A DNA stretch of 64,000 nucleotides, from positions 62,001-126,000 of the forward strand of contig CAWEZE010000023.1 of NCBI GenBank assembly GCA_963813485.1, in the 5' to 3' direction. Under the pieces are notes generated by a model. It did not search any database. It was not told where the DNA came from and saw nothing but the letters and a program-made list of their open reading frames with translations. This document shows positions 43,431 through 52,477 of this stretch, piece after piece; within the stretch, counting starts at the first letter, position 1, and each line of letters starts with the position of its first letter. The translations under genes were made by a program, and so were the position numbers. The stretch is from DASQUK01 sp963813485 (GTDB lineage Bacteria > Actinomycetota > Acidimicrobiia > Acidimicrobiales > VFJN01).

Positions 43431-43693
43431 GACACGTCGCCGGTCCGGCGGCGGGGGGGTACCTCGTTCGGGTCTGGAACCCGACCGAACAGCGCGGCTC
43501 GACAAGGCGGGCATACCCACCAGTCCGGCTTGGCAGGCGCGTAGAGGGTGGGATCACCCTCGAAGATCAAGCGGCACCGCCCGCACTGTCGAGGCGTTGG
43601 TTCAGCGTCGCCGGGTGCCTGCTGCGGATCGTTCTCGATCTGGGCCGCTCCTTCAGGGTCACCCGGCGAGTGAAGCAGCGGGGTTCGATTCAC
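43427..43693 (-). CDS. Small Cys4 zinc-ribbon-like protein
   Basis: 88 residues from GTG 43693, with AGAGGAG upstream. The C-terminal half holds two CxxC pairs, CGRCRLIFEGDPTLY and WWVCPPCRAALFG, spaced as in a zinc ribbon. The N-terminal half is acidic and probably disordered. It is the first gene of a three-gene run with the two hypothetical proteins at 42666 and 42395. The role is unknown; zinc ribbons of this size often bind nucleic acid or protein. Confidence 0.7.
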   Translation of the reverse strand: MNRTPLLHSPGDPEGAAQIENDPQQAPGDAEPTPRQCGRCRLIFEGDPTLYAPAKPDWWVCPPCRAALFGRVPDPNEVPPRRRTGDVS

Positions 43694-43865
43694 GACGTCT
43701 CCTCTGGGTGTCTGGTTGATCTCGGCGGAGACGTCGGGTTGTGCGGGTGACGCTAGGCCATCCACGCAAACGGGGCGACCCTCCAAGGCCGGCCTACCGA
43801 AAAGGCTACACGCCTTGACGGCCAGACATGTAATCTGTTTCTGGAATAAATGTTATGCTGTGTTG

Positions 43866-44624
43866 ATGAGAAGTTGGAGCTTTCTCACGAACCACGCCAG
43901 GGTCCTTCTGTGCATCGCTGCCGACCCCGGAGCGCGCCTCCGCGACATCGCTGCAACCGTGGGGGTCACCGAACGCAGGGCCCACTCCATCGTCACCGAC
44001 CTGGTCGACGCCGGCTACGTAGTCAAAGACCGCAACGGTCGTCGCAATCAGTACCGGATTCAAGCCGACTTGCCACTCCGAGACCCGATCAACCGCCAAC
44101 GCACCATCGGCGAGCTGCTCGACCTGCTCGTCGGCACCGACGAACACGGCGAAGGGACCAGCCGCGGAGGACCGACAACCGCTGGACAACGCCGTCACGC
44201 GGCGCTGATCAACCGCTGCAGGCGCGACCACTGTGCAGCCGGTCGATCCAATCGCATCCACTCAACCGGTCTGGCTGTAGGACTCGAAGGTGTCCGGATC
44301 CGGTCGGAGGAGCGTTCGGTCGCCCTTGCCGCCAACGGCGAGTCCGATCACCTCGTTGCTGCCATCGTCGTTCTCTACGAGAGCCCAGGCGACGACCGGG
44401 AAGGTGCCCCGCGAGGTCTGCATCTTGGCGCCGTGCAGCGCAGCTGTGATCTGCAAGATCTTCATGCACGTCACGGTAGACGTGGCCGCCGTCGTCGCAC
44501 GCTGAATCCCACGGCACCCCAGAACACCGACCGTGCGGCGCTCGTGCTACCGCTCGCCGGACGCGAAGGAGCCGCCGGGTGGTCCGGCGGCTCCAGGGTG
44601 GTGCGGATCGAGCGCGTCAGATGA
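43866..44624 (+). CDS. MarR/ArsR-like winged-helix protein (3' part doubtful)
   Basis: ATG 43866 follows an AT-rich stretch unusual for this DNA (TGGAATAAATGTTATGC). Residues 1-95 are a clear winged helix: SFLTNHARVLLCIAADPGARLRDIAATVGVTERRAHSIVTDLVDAGYVVK with wing RNGRRNQYRI, of the type that usually ends near 110-125 residues. The frame stays open to 252 residues, but the last half is antisense to a small minus-strand gene and crosses the cspA terminator hairpin. The functional protein probably ends near 44260. Confidence 0.65.
   Translation: MRSWSFLTNHARVLLCIAADPGARLRDIAATVGVTERRAHSIVTDLVDAGYVVKDRNGRRNQYRIQADLPLRDPINRQRTIGELLDLLVGTDEHGEGTSRGGPTTAGQRRHAALINRCRRDHCAAGRSNRIHSTGLAVGLEGVRIRSEERSVALAANGESDHLVAAIVVLYESPGDDREGAPRGLHLGAVQRSCDLQDLHARHGRRGRRRRTLNPTAPQNTDRAALVLPLAGREGAAGWSGGSRVVRIERVR
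44262..44465 (-). CDS. Hypothetical 67-residue protein
   Basis: ATG 44465 opens MKILQITAALHGAKMQTSRG and the protein continues FPVVAWALVENDDGSNEVIG, then LAVGGKGDRTLLRPDPDTFE. It reads like a small alpha/beta protein with two strands and charged turns. I do not know the family. GTG 44474 would add three residues. It lies opposite the doubtful tail of the winged-helix ORF and is the more protein-like of the two. Confidence 0.55.
   Translation of the reverse strand: MKILQITAALHGAKMQTSRGTFPVVAWALVENDDGSNEVIGLAVGGKGDRTLLRPDPDTFESYSQTG
44568..44594 (-). terminator. Hairpin terminator of the cold-shock gene
   Basis: GGAGCCGCCGG and CCGGCGGCTCC form a perfect 11-base-pair stem around a 5-base loop. 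It begins 22 bases after the cold-shock stop codon. On the minus strand it is followed by TTCG rather than a T run, as often in high-GC bacteria. Confidence 0.8.
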
Positions 44625-44817
44625 CGCGGACGTTCTGCGCTTCCTCACCCTTCCGACCGGGGGCGACGTCGAACTCGACGCGTTGCCCCTCGTCGAGGGA
44701 CCGGTAGCCGTTCCCCTGGATGTTCGAGTAGTGCACGAAGACGTCTTCGCCGCCTTCGCGTGAAATGAAGCCGAAGCCCTTCTCAGAGTTGAAGAACTTC
44801 ACAGTTCCAGTTGTCAC
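44617..44817 (-). CDS. cspA: Cold-shock protein (CspA family)
   Basis: 66 residues (MTTGTVKFFNSEKGFGFISR). Both RNA-binding motifs are present, KGFGFI (RNP1) and VFVHYSNI (RNP2), and the protein ends VAPGRKGEEAQNVRVI. It binds single-stranded RNA and DNA and acts as an RNA chaperone in the cold and at transcription restarts. The roughly 200-base region upstream to the divergent ABC gene may hold its long leader. A strong hairpin follows the stop. Confidence 0.95.
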   Translation of the reverse strand: MTTGTVKFFNSEKGFGFISREGGEDVFVHYSNIQGNGYRSLDEGQRVEFDVAPGRKGEEAQNVRVI

Positions 44818-45018
44818 AGATTGCTCTTCTCAGTTTGCCCGGCCGCCCTTGTGACGACCGCAACCCGCAACGCTACCCGCTTCAGCAGAGAGTTCGACGC
44901 GGCGCTGAGCGAGTCGATCGCTGGCAACCTCCCCGGATTCTCCTCAATCCCTCCAAGCTTGCGCGTAGTGGTCGGTCGACGATCAGGGCATCGATCCTCG
45001 TCCTCCGGGAGTGATGCC

Positions 45019-46752
45019 ATGCATGCCGCCGCCGAGCCGTCAACCGACAGCGTCGACCCAGGCCGCCGTTCGAGCGGCTTTGCCGTCGAGGTGCTCGAGG
45101 TCACGCAGATCACGCAGGGCCGCACCACGCTGCACGACGTCTCGTTCTCGGTGGCGACCGGCGAGGTCGTCGCGATCGTCGGGGGCAGCGGCGCAGGGAA
45201 GACGACGCTGCTCGAGACCATGGTCGGCATCCGGCGGCCGGCCGCGGGCGAGGTGCGCATCGCACGCGCTCATGGCCAGTCGGACGTCGGCTACGTCCCC
45301 CAGGACGACATCATTCACCGGGACCTGCCGCTTGCCCGGACCCTCCGGTACGCAGCACAGCTGCGGCTTCCCGCGGACACGACGCCGGACGCAGTGGACC
45401 GGACGGTCGACGAGACGCTCGCCGCGCTCGACCTCGCCGAGCGCGAGACCGTGCGCGTCGGGTCGCTGTCAGGTGGGCAGCGCAAGCGGGCGAGCATCGC
45501 GGTGGAGATGCTCACCCGCCCCGCGATCTTCTTCCTGGACGAGCCGACGTCCGGCCTCGACCCGGCTACTGCCCGCGAGGTGCTGAGGCTCCTCCGCCGC
45601 CTGGCGGGTGGCGGTGCGACGATCGTGCTCACCACGCACAGCCCCACGGACATCGACCTGTGCGACCGGATCGTGTTCCTCGCCCGCGATGGTTACCTGG
45701 CCTTCGTGGGGACACCCGCCGAGGCGCGGCGACACTTCGCGACCGGCGACCTCACCGTCGCCTACGAGCGCCTCGCGCTCGAGGACACCCCCGAAACATG
45801 GGCACAGCGGTTCGCTTCGGTCCGGCGGCGCAGCCACGGCCACGATGCCTGGCACGTGTCCGGTACGTCGACGCGGGTGCCAGAGCCGTCCGTCCTGAAC
45901 CAGCCCGGCCGGTCCGGCCGACGTGAGCCGCGGTCCCACCGGCGAGCGGGACCGCTCCGCCAGTGGGCCGTGCTCACCCGACGCAGCGCCGACCTCCTGG
46001 TCCGGAACCGGCTGACCCTGGCTGTGCTCGTGGGGTCGCCGGCGCTGGTGATTGCGATGATGGCCGTGCTGTTCCGCCCGGGTGCGTTCGACGGCGCGGC
46101 CGCGTCGTCGGGCGAGGCGACCCAGACGGTGTTCTGGCTGGCGTTCGCCGGATTCTTCTTCGGCCTGACCTACGGGCTGCTCCAGATCGTCGGCGAGATG
46201 TCCATCCTCCGGAGGGAGCGGCTGGCGGGCCTGAACCTGGCGGCGTACGTCGGTGCGAAGGTGGCCGTGCTCACGCCGGTCCTCCTCGTGGTGGCCGGTG
46301 GGATGCTCGCCGTGCTCCGCGCCCTCGACCGGTTGCCGTCGGCGGGCGGGAGGGTCTACGCCGCGCTCCTCGTCACCCTCACGCTGGAGGCGCTGGCCGC
46401 GCTGGCCCTCGGACTGCTTGCCTCGGCCGCGGTGACCGACGCGGCGCAGGCCACGTTGGCGCTGCCCATGCTGTGCTTCCCGCAGGTCCTGTTCGCAGGG
46501 GCGATCGTCCCCGTCCCCGACATGGCGGACCCGGGCCGAGCGATCAGTGTGGGGCTGGCCAACCGGTGGGCGTTCGAGTCGCTCGGGCGGGCCCTCGACC
46601 TCGACCGGCTGCTCGCCCCCGTGTCACCGTCGTCGGCCCACCAAGCCGCGTTCGCTGGGAGCCCGGTCGAGGGGTGGGCCGTGTTGGCGTGCTTCGTCGT
46701 GCTGCTGCTCGGGGCCACGGTCGCCGTGCTGCATCGGCGGGCGCCGGCCTGA
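45019..46752 (+). CDS. ABCG-type ABC transporter, ATPase fused to permease
   Basis: 577 residues from ATG 45019 (MHAAAEPSTDSVDPGRRSSG); the frame extends upstream but that part is not protein-like. The ATPase has GGSGAGKTTLLETM (Walker A), LSGGQRKRASIAVEML (signature) and IFFLDEPTSGLDPAT (Walker B), the QRKR after LSGGQ being typical of the White/ABCG half-transporters. The second half has about six hydrophobic segments (LLVRNRLTLAVLVGSPALVI, WLAFAGFFFGLTYGLL, VLACFVVLLLGATVAVL). Such proteins pair as dimers to export lipids or drugs. Cargo unknown. Confidence 0.9.
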   Translation: MHAAAEPSTDSVDPGRRSSGFAVEVLEVTQITQGRTTLHDVSFSVATGEVVAIVGGSGAGKTTLLETMVGIRRPAAGEVRIARAHGQSDVGYVPQDDIIHRDLPLARTLRYAAQLRLPADTTPDAVDRTVDETLAALDLAERETVRVGSLSGGQRKRASIAVEMLTRPAIFFLDEPTSGLDPATAREVLRLLRRLAGGGATIVLTTHSPTDIDLCDRIVFLARDGYLAFVGTPAEARRHFATGDLTVAYERLALEDTPETWAQRFASVRRRSHGHDAWHVSGTSTRVPEPSVLNQPGRSGRREPRSHRRAGPLRQWAVLTRRSADLLVRNRLTLAVLVGSPALVIAMMAVLFRPGAFDGAAASSGEATQTVFWLAFAGFFFGLTYGLLQIVGEMSILRRERLAGLNLAAYVGAKVAVLTPVLLVVAGGMLAVLRALDRLPSAGGRVYAALLVTLTLEALAALALGLLASAAVTDAAQATLALPMLCFPQVLFAGAIVPVPDMADPGRAISVGLANRWAFESLGRALDLDRLLAPVSPSSAHQAAFAGSPVEGWAVLACFVVLLLGATVAVLHRRAPA

Positions 46753-46910
46753 GCTCCGTCGAGCGCCGGTCCGAACCGGCGAGGTGCCGATCGACCCGAC
46801 CCGACGAGGCGGTCGGCACCGGCCGCCGGTGACCGGTCGGCCGACGACGGACGGGGGTACCCACGACGTTCACGGGGATGTGCGCTACGGCTGCGTGCGA
46901 ACATGATGAC

Positions 46911-49532
46911 GTGCGGGTGGCGTTCTCCGATTGTGAGCTGGACGTCGGGGGGCACGAGCTCCGGCGGGCGGGACAGGTGGTGGCACTCGAACCGCAGGTG
47001 TTCGACGTGCTCGCCTACCTGGCGCGCAACGGCGACCGGCTGGTGACCAAGAACGAGCTGCTCGACGAGATCTGGGGTGACCGGTTCGTGTCCGAGTCGG
47101 CGCTTACGAGCCGCATCAAGTCGGCTCGGCGCGCTGTCGGCGACACGGGCCGCGATCAGCGCATCATCCGCACGATCCATGGTCGTGGCTACCGCTTCGT
47201 GGCGACGATCGAGGACGCGACGATAAGGGAGACGTCGACCGAGGTCTCAGGCATCGTCTCCCACTCCGCCGAGGGCGCTGCACCCGTCCGCACCGTCGCC
47301 TCCGGCGCCCGCGATTCACCGCGTGACGCCGAGCGCGCCACCGACGATCGGGCGGCCGAGCTGGTCGGCGCCCTCGGCGGCGGTCAGGGCCAATTGCTCG
47401 ACATCGAGGGCCCGCACGCCTCACGCAAGACCGCCCTGATCGACCAGTCGGTCGATCTCGCCACCGCCCGCGGGTACCTGGTCGGGACGGGGAGCGCGGC
47501 CGGGACCGGGGCGCGAACCTTCGGGTGCGTGCTGGATGCCGTCGACGAACTGGTCCAGCGGGAGGCGGCACTGGTCGACCACCTGCCGCCGGGAGCCAGG
47601 GCCGAGCTCGAGCGCTGCCTGGCAGGCGGGAGCCCCACGACGCGTCAACGCCTGTTCGTCGCCGTCCGCGAGCTGGTGGTGCAGGCCGCGGCGCACCGTC
47701 CCACCATGATCGCGCTGGACGACCTGGAGCTCGCCGACGACGACACGCTGGCGCTCGTCCGCCACGTCGCTCGCCTGGCGCACCGGCACCGGCTCGCCCT
47801 GCTCTGCGCACACCGCCCGGGTCTCGTGCTCGGCCCGGACTTCCGCCGGCTGACCCTCGAGGCACCTGCGGCGGCCGGCGCCACGAACGGGTTGCACACC
47901 GCGCCTGCCGAGGTCCGTGAGGCGCTGGCGCGCGTCGCACTGGGTGGTCCGAGCTTCGACCTGCTCGAGTTCCGGGCCACCTCGGGTGTCGATGCCGCCC
48001 GGGGAGACCGGATGCTCGACTTGGCGCTCGCGAGCGAGGCGATCGTGCCAGTCGTGCACGGTGGCTTCCGATTCACCGACGCGGACGACGCTGCCCGCCT
48101 CGCCGGGTGGTTGCCACCGCACCGGCGGTCCGAGGTCCACCGGTCAGCCGCCCGCGAGCTCGAGGTCCTGGGGGCGCCACCCGACCGTGTGGCGACGCAC
48201 CTGCTGGCGGCCGGGGACCGCGAGGCAGCAGTACCGCCGGGACTAGAGGCGGCGCGCCGCGTGGCCGCAGCGCAGCTCTACCTCGAGGTGCTCCGGTGGA
48301 CCGCGGCCCTCGTGGATCACGCACCCCGCGCCGAGCGCGTCGAGCTTCTCCGGCTGCGCGGTGACGCCCTCGTGGCGTCGGGCGATCCGAGTGCGGTGCC
48401 TGCCTACCGCATGGCGCTGTCGCTCGCGGCGCCTGATCAGGTCGCCGGCCTGCGCGCCCGCCTGGCGCGGGCCGCGATGGTGTCGGGCGACCTGGCGACG
48501 GCGACCGAGGCGCTCGACGGGCTGACCCCCGGCGGGGGCCCTGACGACAGCGAGATCCTCGTCGCGCTGGGCATGTTCGCCTACTTCACCGGCGATATCG
48601 CCGCGGCGCAGCAGATCGTCGAGAACGCCCGCAAGCTGGCCTTGGCCCCGGACGCCCCCAACGTCCTGCTCGACATCATCACGCTCGAGGGCATGATCGC
48701 CCACAACCGGGGGGAGTGGTTCGATCGGCTGCTGCGCGAGTTGCGGGCAACGAGGGAGAGCCCGGCCCTGGCGTCGAAGATCTTCGACTGCCACATCTGC
48801 GTCGCCGAGTACCTCCTGTACGGCCCGACGCCGTACACCGAGGTGGTGGCGCTGGCGCACGAGCTGCGGGCCAACGCCGAGCGGGCGGGTGCCCGTCGGG
48901 CGGTGGCCTTCGCCGCGTGTGTCGCCGGCGAGGCCGAGCTCCTGGCGGGAGATATCGATGCCGCACGGCGGGATCTGCTCGACGCAGTGGCGTTGCACCG
49001 CGAGCTGGGCGCCGAGACCGGGACCGCCCACTCGCTGCAGCGGCTGGCCGAAGCGGAGCTGGCCGCGGGAAACCGCACGGAGGCCGAGCGAACGGCGCGC
49101 GAGGCGCTGGTGCTGGCTCGCTGGTCGCCACTCGCGCGCCACATCCTCCAGCGCACCTACGGGACGCTGGTCTCAGCGGCGCCCGACGCCGCGTCCGCGT
49201 TGGCAGTGGTCGACGAGGCGAGCGAGACGCTCGACGAGCCGGGTTCGTGCCCGTTCTGCGAGGTGATGGTGGCCGTGCCCTCGGCGGTGGCCTGCGCCGA
49301 AGGTGGCCGCCTCGACGAGGCGCGGCACCACCTGGCCGTGGCCGAGGTGTCGGCCTCGCTGTGGGAGGGCACCGCCTGGGAGGGCAGTGTCACCGAGGCG
49401 AAGGCGTGCCTGGCTCGTGTCGAGGGCGACCAGGTCGAGACCGACCGGCTCCTGGCCAGAGCGGCCCGCCTGTTCGACGACGCAGGGCAGACGCTTGATG
49501 CGGCCCGTTGCCGCGAAGCGATCGGGAGCTGA
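46911..49532 (+). CDS. Large regulator: OmpR-type winged helix plus AAA/TPR region with degenerate P-loop
   Basis: About 873 residues from GTG 46911 (MRVAFSDCELDVGGHELRRA); ATG 46878 is an alternative. The N-terminal 105 residues are a Trans_reg_C winged helix (EPQVFDVLAYLARNGDRLVTKNEL, IIRTIHGRGYRFVA). An ATPase-like region follows, but its Walker A reads GPHASRKTALID, lacking the Gly before Lys, while Walker B is recognisable (PTMIALDDLELADDD). The rest is helical, TPR-like. The order is typical of large CadC/LuxR-hybrid regulators. With a weak P-loop it may not hydrolyse ATP. Neighbour of the ABC exporter. Confidence 0.8.
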   Translation: MRVAFSDCELDVGGHELRRAGQVVALEPQVFDVLAYLARNGDRLVTKNELLDEIWGDRFVSESALTSRIKSARRAVGDTGRDQRIIRTIHGRGYRFVATIEDATIRETSTEVSGIVSHSAEGAAPVRTVASGARDSPRDAERATDDRAAELVGALGGGQGQLLDIEGPHASRKTALIDQSVDLATARGYLVGTGSAAGTGARTFGCVLDAVDELVQREAALVDHLPPGARAELERCLAGGSPTTRQRLFVAVRELVVQAAAHRPTMIALDDLELADDDTLALVRHVARLAHRHRLALLCAHRPGLVLGPDFRRLTLEAPAAAGATNGLHTAPAEVREALARVALGGPSFDLLEFRATSGVDAARGDRMLDLALASEAIVPVVHGGFRFTDADDAARLAGWLPPHRRSEVHRSAARELEVLGAPPDRVATHLLAAGDREAAVPPGLEAARRVAAAQLYLEVLRWTAALVDHAPRAERVELLRLRGDALVASGDPSAVPAYRMALSLAAPDQVAGLRARLARAAMVSGDLATATEALDGLTPGGGPDDSEILVALGMFAYFTGDIAAAQQIVENARKLALAPDAPNVLLDIITLEGMIAHNRGEWFDRLLRELRATRESPALASKIFDCHICVAEYLLYGPTPYTEVVALAHELRANAERAGARRAVAFAACVAGEAELLAGDIDAARRDLLDAVALHRELGAETGTAHSLQRLAEAELAAGNRTEAERTAREALVLARWSPLARHILQRTYGTLVSAAPDAASALAVVDEASETLDEPGSCPFCEVMVAVPSAVACAEGGRLDEARHHLAVAEVSASLWEGTAWEGSVTEAKACLARVEGDQVETDRLLARAARLFDDAGQTLDAARCREAIGS

Positions 49533-49610
49533 AGGGACGGACCATGGAGTACGGCGCCCACCTGCCCCTGAGCGGCTTCAGCGGGCACCCGTGCTCACCT
49601 GCACGATTCC

Positions 49611-49653
49611 TTCTTGGCGGGGAGTCTGAACCCACGACCTTCGGGTTATGAGC
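49611..49653 (-). other. 3' fragment of a tRNA-Met gene (possible attachment-site remnant)
   Basis: On the minus strand it reads GCTCATAACCCGAAGGTC, then GTGGGTTCAGACTCCC. This matches the anticodon loop with CAT, the variable loop and the T-arm of elongator tRNA-Met, but the T-stem does not pair properly and the 5' half is missing. The first bases include the TAA stop of the ROK kinase gene. Such tRNA 3' ends are left where integrative elements insert. Confidence 0.6.
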
Positions 49654-50560
49654 GCTGATCACGGCTGGCCCGGGCAGCGATCGTCGGGTCCCCCGCCGTG
49701 GGCGCCCCGGCCCGGGGCCGGGCGGCGGCGTCGCAGGTCAGGTCGGTGTCCCACAGCCGAACGCCGCCGAGGATTCCGGCGACGTTGTCGACCAGCTCGA
49801 CTGTCGGGCCGAGGTCGACGGTGACCCGCCGAGAGTTGCCACCCCCGATGTAGAGGCGGTCGAAGCACAACAGGACATCCAGGGTGCGCACCGCGCGGGC
49901 CACCCGCCGGTTCCACCGGGCGTTCCCGACACGCCTACGGGCAGCGTCGCCCACCACCTCGTCGTAGGTCCTGTCCTTGCGGAACGGGTGCTGGCCCAAC
50001 TCGAGGTGAGGGGCGAGCCGCCCATCGAGGAACAGCCCCGTGCCACACCCGGTGCCCAGCGTGACGATCAGCTCCAGGCCCCGGCCCCGCACAACAGCGG
50101 CACCCTGCATCTCGGCGTCGTTCACCACCCGGGTGGGCGCCCCGAGGGCCTCCTCCAGCGCCCCGGCGAGATCGACGCCCGCCCAGGCGCGACGCAGGTC
50201 GGACGAGACCTTGGATCCCGGCCCTGCGACCCGGGACAGGTTCGGCGCGGACAGCACGCACCCGCTGCGGACCATGCCCGGGATCCCGACCGACACCCGC
50301 TCATACGACGGTAGCGGGGCGACCAGGTCGCTCAGCGCATTCACCAGGACCTCGGGCGGGCACGGATACGGCGTCGGCACCCGAGCCCGGTCGCTGATCA
50401 TGGCACCTGCCGCATCGAGCACCGCCGCCTTCAGTCCAGACCCGCCCACGTCGATGGCCAGCGTCCGCGTGCCGTCCCCCGGCACGCCACCGGGATCGCC
50501 GGATGCAGCGGTGCCCGCGCCACCAGGCAATATCACGTCGTGCGTGTCCTTCGTCGTCAC
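49646..50560 (-). CDS. ROK-family sugar kinase (polyphosphate-glucokinase-like)
   Basis: 304 residues from GTG 50560. The ASKHA ATP-binding signature is TLAIDVGGSGLKAAVLD; the catalytic-loop region VSVGIPGMVRSGCV, VVNDAEMQGAAVV and the second phosphate motif LIVTLGTGCGTGLFLDG are all in order, followed by HLELGQHPFRKDRTYDEVVG with part of the ROK His/Cys region. It likely phosphorylates glucose, with ATP or polyphosphate. It overlaps the GH15 stop by four bases, so glucose released by GH15 can be phosphorylated at once. The last codons lie in a tRNA-Met-like sequence, so the C-terminus may be altered. Confidence 0.85.
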   Translation of the reverse strand: MTTKDTHDVILPGGAGTAASGDPGGVPGDGTRTLAIDVGGSGLKAAVLDAAGAMISDRARVPTPYPCPPEVLVNALSDLVAPLPSYERVSVGIPGMVRSGCVLSAPNLSRVAGPGSKVSSDLRRAWAGVDLAGALEEALGAPTRVVNDAEMQGAAVVRGRGLELIVTLGTGCGTGLFLDGRLAPHLELGQHPFRKDRTYDEVVGDAARRRVGNARWNRRVARAVRTLDVLLCFDRLYIGGGNSRRVTVDLGPTVELVDNVAGILGGVRLWDTDLTCDAAARPRAGAPTAGDPTIAARASRDQRS

Positions 50561-52404
50561 GTGCCTCTGCCCTGCCGTTCGGCCTCGGCGATCGCCCAAG
50601 CGGCGTTCACCAGCCCGATGTGGCTGAACGCCTGCGGGAAGTTTCCGAGGAGCTCCCCGGTGTTGGCGTCGACCTCTTCCGACAGGAGGCCGACGTCGTT
50701 CACGAACGCGGCGGCGGCCTCGAAGGTCGTGCGGGCCCGGTCGAGGTCGCCGGCCAGCGCCTGGGCATGGGCCAGCCAGAACGTGCACAGGAGGAACGTG
50801 CCCTCCTCGCCCTCGAGGCCGTCGGCGGCGAGATAGCGGTAGACCAGTCCGCGCTCGTCGGTGAGGCGTGCCGCGGTGGCGGCGATCGTCGCCCGCATCC
50901 GAGGATCGTCGGCGGGGATGAACCCGACGATGGACATCATGAGGTTCGAGGCGTCGAGGTCGCCGCCGCCGAAGGACTGGGTGAACGCGCCGATCTCGTC
51001 GTTCCAGCCCCGGGTCATGATCGCGTCGGCGATCTCGTCGCGGGTCGCCTTCCACCGGTCGACACGGTCGAGCGCATCCAGACGGTCGGCGAGCGTGATC
51101 GCCCGGTCGAGCGCCACCCAGCACATCAGCTTGGAGTACAGGAAGTGGCGGGGTTCGCCCCGGATCTCCCAGATGCCCTGGTCCTTCTCCTGCCAGCAGG
51201 CAGCGGCGGTGTCGGCCAGGTCGGCGAGGAACCGGCGGGTGGCGGGCCCGAGCCGGTCGAGCTGCTCCGGCAGCCGGTGGGCGGCGTCGAGCAGCTCGCC
51301 GTACACGTCGAGCTGGCGCTGGTTCCACGCGCCATTGCCGATGCGCACCGGCGCGCTGCTCCGCCAACCGGACAGGTGGCCAAGCTCGCGCTCGGTCAGA
51401 TCGTGCTCGCCCCCGATGCCGAACACGATCTGGAGGTCGGCGCCCTGGCGGACCTGCGACGCCGCGGTGCCCGCCACGTAGTCGAAGAACTTGTCGGCCT
51501 CGTCGGGACAGGCGGCGACCCACAGCGCCTGGAGCGTGAACGACGCGTCGCGCACCCACGCGTAGCGGTAGTCCCAGTTGCGCGAGCCGCCCGGAGCCTC
51601 GGGGAGCGACGTCGTGGGCGCGGCCACAATGGCGCCGGTGGGAAAGTAGGTCAGCCCGTACAGCAACCGGCCGCTCAGGTGTACGAGGTCGGCCCACGGG
51701 CCGTCGTAGCGCTGGTGGTGGCTCGACCAGGTGCGCCACGCCTCGGCAGTGTCGTCCAGCCGGTCGCGGACCTCCATCTGCGTCCAGAGGTGGGGCCGTT
51801 CCTCGGACGTGGTCCGGTGGTGCAGTGCGAAGGACAGCGCCTCGCCCGACCGGACCGTGAAACGGGCCCGGGCGGTGAACTCGTCGGTCTCGAGGGGCAC
51901 CGGCGACGACAGCGCCAGCACATCGGCCCCACCCCGGGCGGTGACCCCGCCGTCGACCAGCTGCAGCACCGGCGAGACGAGCCCGTACTCGGGCCGCGGC
52001 GCGTAGGCCAGGTCCAGGTCCACCGACCCGGCGACACCGACCACCCGGCGCAGCACGGTGCCGACCGCGCCGGCGCCGAGGTCGTGACCCCGTTCGTTGC
52101 GACCGACCGCCAGCCCGTCGGTGAGCATCACCGAGCCCCCGGCCGTGGTGAACGTCGTCTCCAGCAGCAGGGTGTCGTCCACGTACCGGCGCGTTGTCTC
52201 GAACGGCGTCCCGTCGACGGGGCGGATCGACCAATGCCCGGCAGCGTCGTCGAGGATGCGCCCGAACACCGACGGGCCGTCGAAGCGAGGGAAGCACAGC
52301 CAGTCGATCGAGCCGCCCAAGCTCACCAGCGCCGCGGAACGGCAGTCGGATAGCAGCGCGTAGTCAGAGATGGGAAGTCGGCTCACTGGTGCACCCGCCC
52401 CCAT
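50557..52404 (-). CDS. GH15 glucoamylase/trehalase-like glycosidase
   Basis: 615 residues from ATG 52404 (MGAGAPVSRLPISDYALLSD). The GH15 family pattern runs through SIDWLCFPRFDGPSVFGRIL, RNWDYRYAWVRDASFTLQAL (the conserved RxWDYR..W.RDA catalytic region), GNGAWNQRQLDVYGELLDA, and WEIRGEPRHFLYSKLMCWVAL with the acidic residues near EIRGEP. The enzyme should release glucose from trehalose or alpha-glucans in the cytoplasm, no signal peptide being present. It is directly followed by the ROK kinase gene (GTGA overlap). Confidence 0.92.
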   Translation of the reverse strand: MGAGAPVSRLPISDYALLSDCRSAALVSLGGSIDWLCFPRFDGPSVFGRILDDAAGHWSIRPVDGTPFETTRRYVDDTLLLETTFTTAGGSVMLTDGLAVGRNERGHDLGAGAVGTVLRRVVGVAGSVDLDLAYAPRPEYGLVSPVLQLVDGGVTARGGADVLALSSPVPLETDEFTARARFTVRSGEALSFALHHRTTSEERPHLWTQMEVRDRLDDTAEAWRTWSSHHQRYDGPWADLVHLSGRLLYGLTYFPTGAIVAAPTTSLPEAPGGSRNWDYRYAWVRDASFTLQALWVAACPDEADKFFDYVAGTAASQVRQGADLQIVFGIGGEHDLTERELGHLSGWRSSAPVRIGNGAWNQRQLDVYGELLDAAHRLPEQLDRLGPATRRFLADLADTAAACWQEKDQGIWEIRGEPRHFLYSKLMCWVALDRAITLADRLDALDRVDRWKATRDEIADAIMTRGWNDEIGAFTQSFGGGDLDASNLMMSIVGFIPADDPRMRATIAATAARLTDERGLVYRYLAADGLEGEEGTFLLCTFWLAHAQALAGDLDRARTTFEAAAAFVNDVGLLSEEVDANTGELLGNFPQAFSHIGLVNAAWAIAEAERQGRGT

Positions 52405-52477
52405 GATTCCCCATCTGTGGCCGATCGGTGAATCGATGCTCCGGTGGACGGACCAGGGGCATCGCTTGCCGGCAGGG

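Noticed and set aside
49611..49653. A complete functional tRNA-Met gene
   Set aside because: The 5' acceptor arm and D-arm are missing, and the T-stem does not pair, so only a fragment is claimed.
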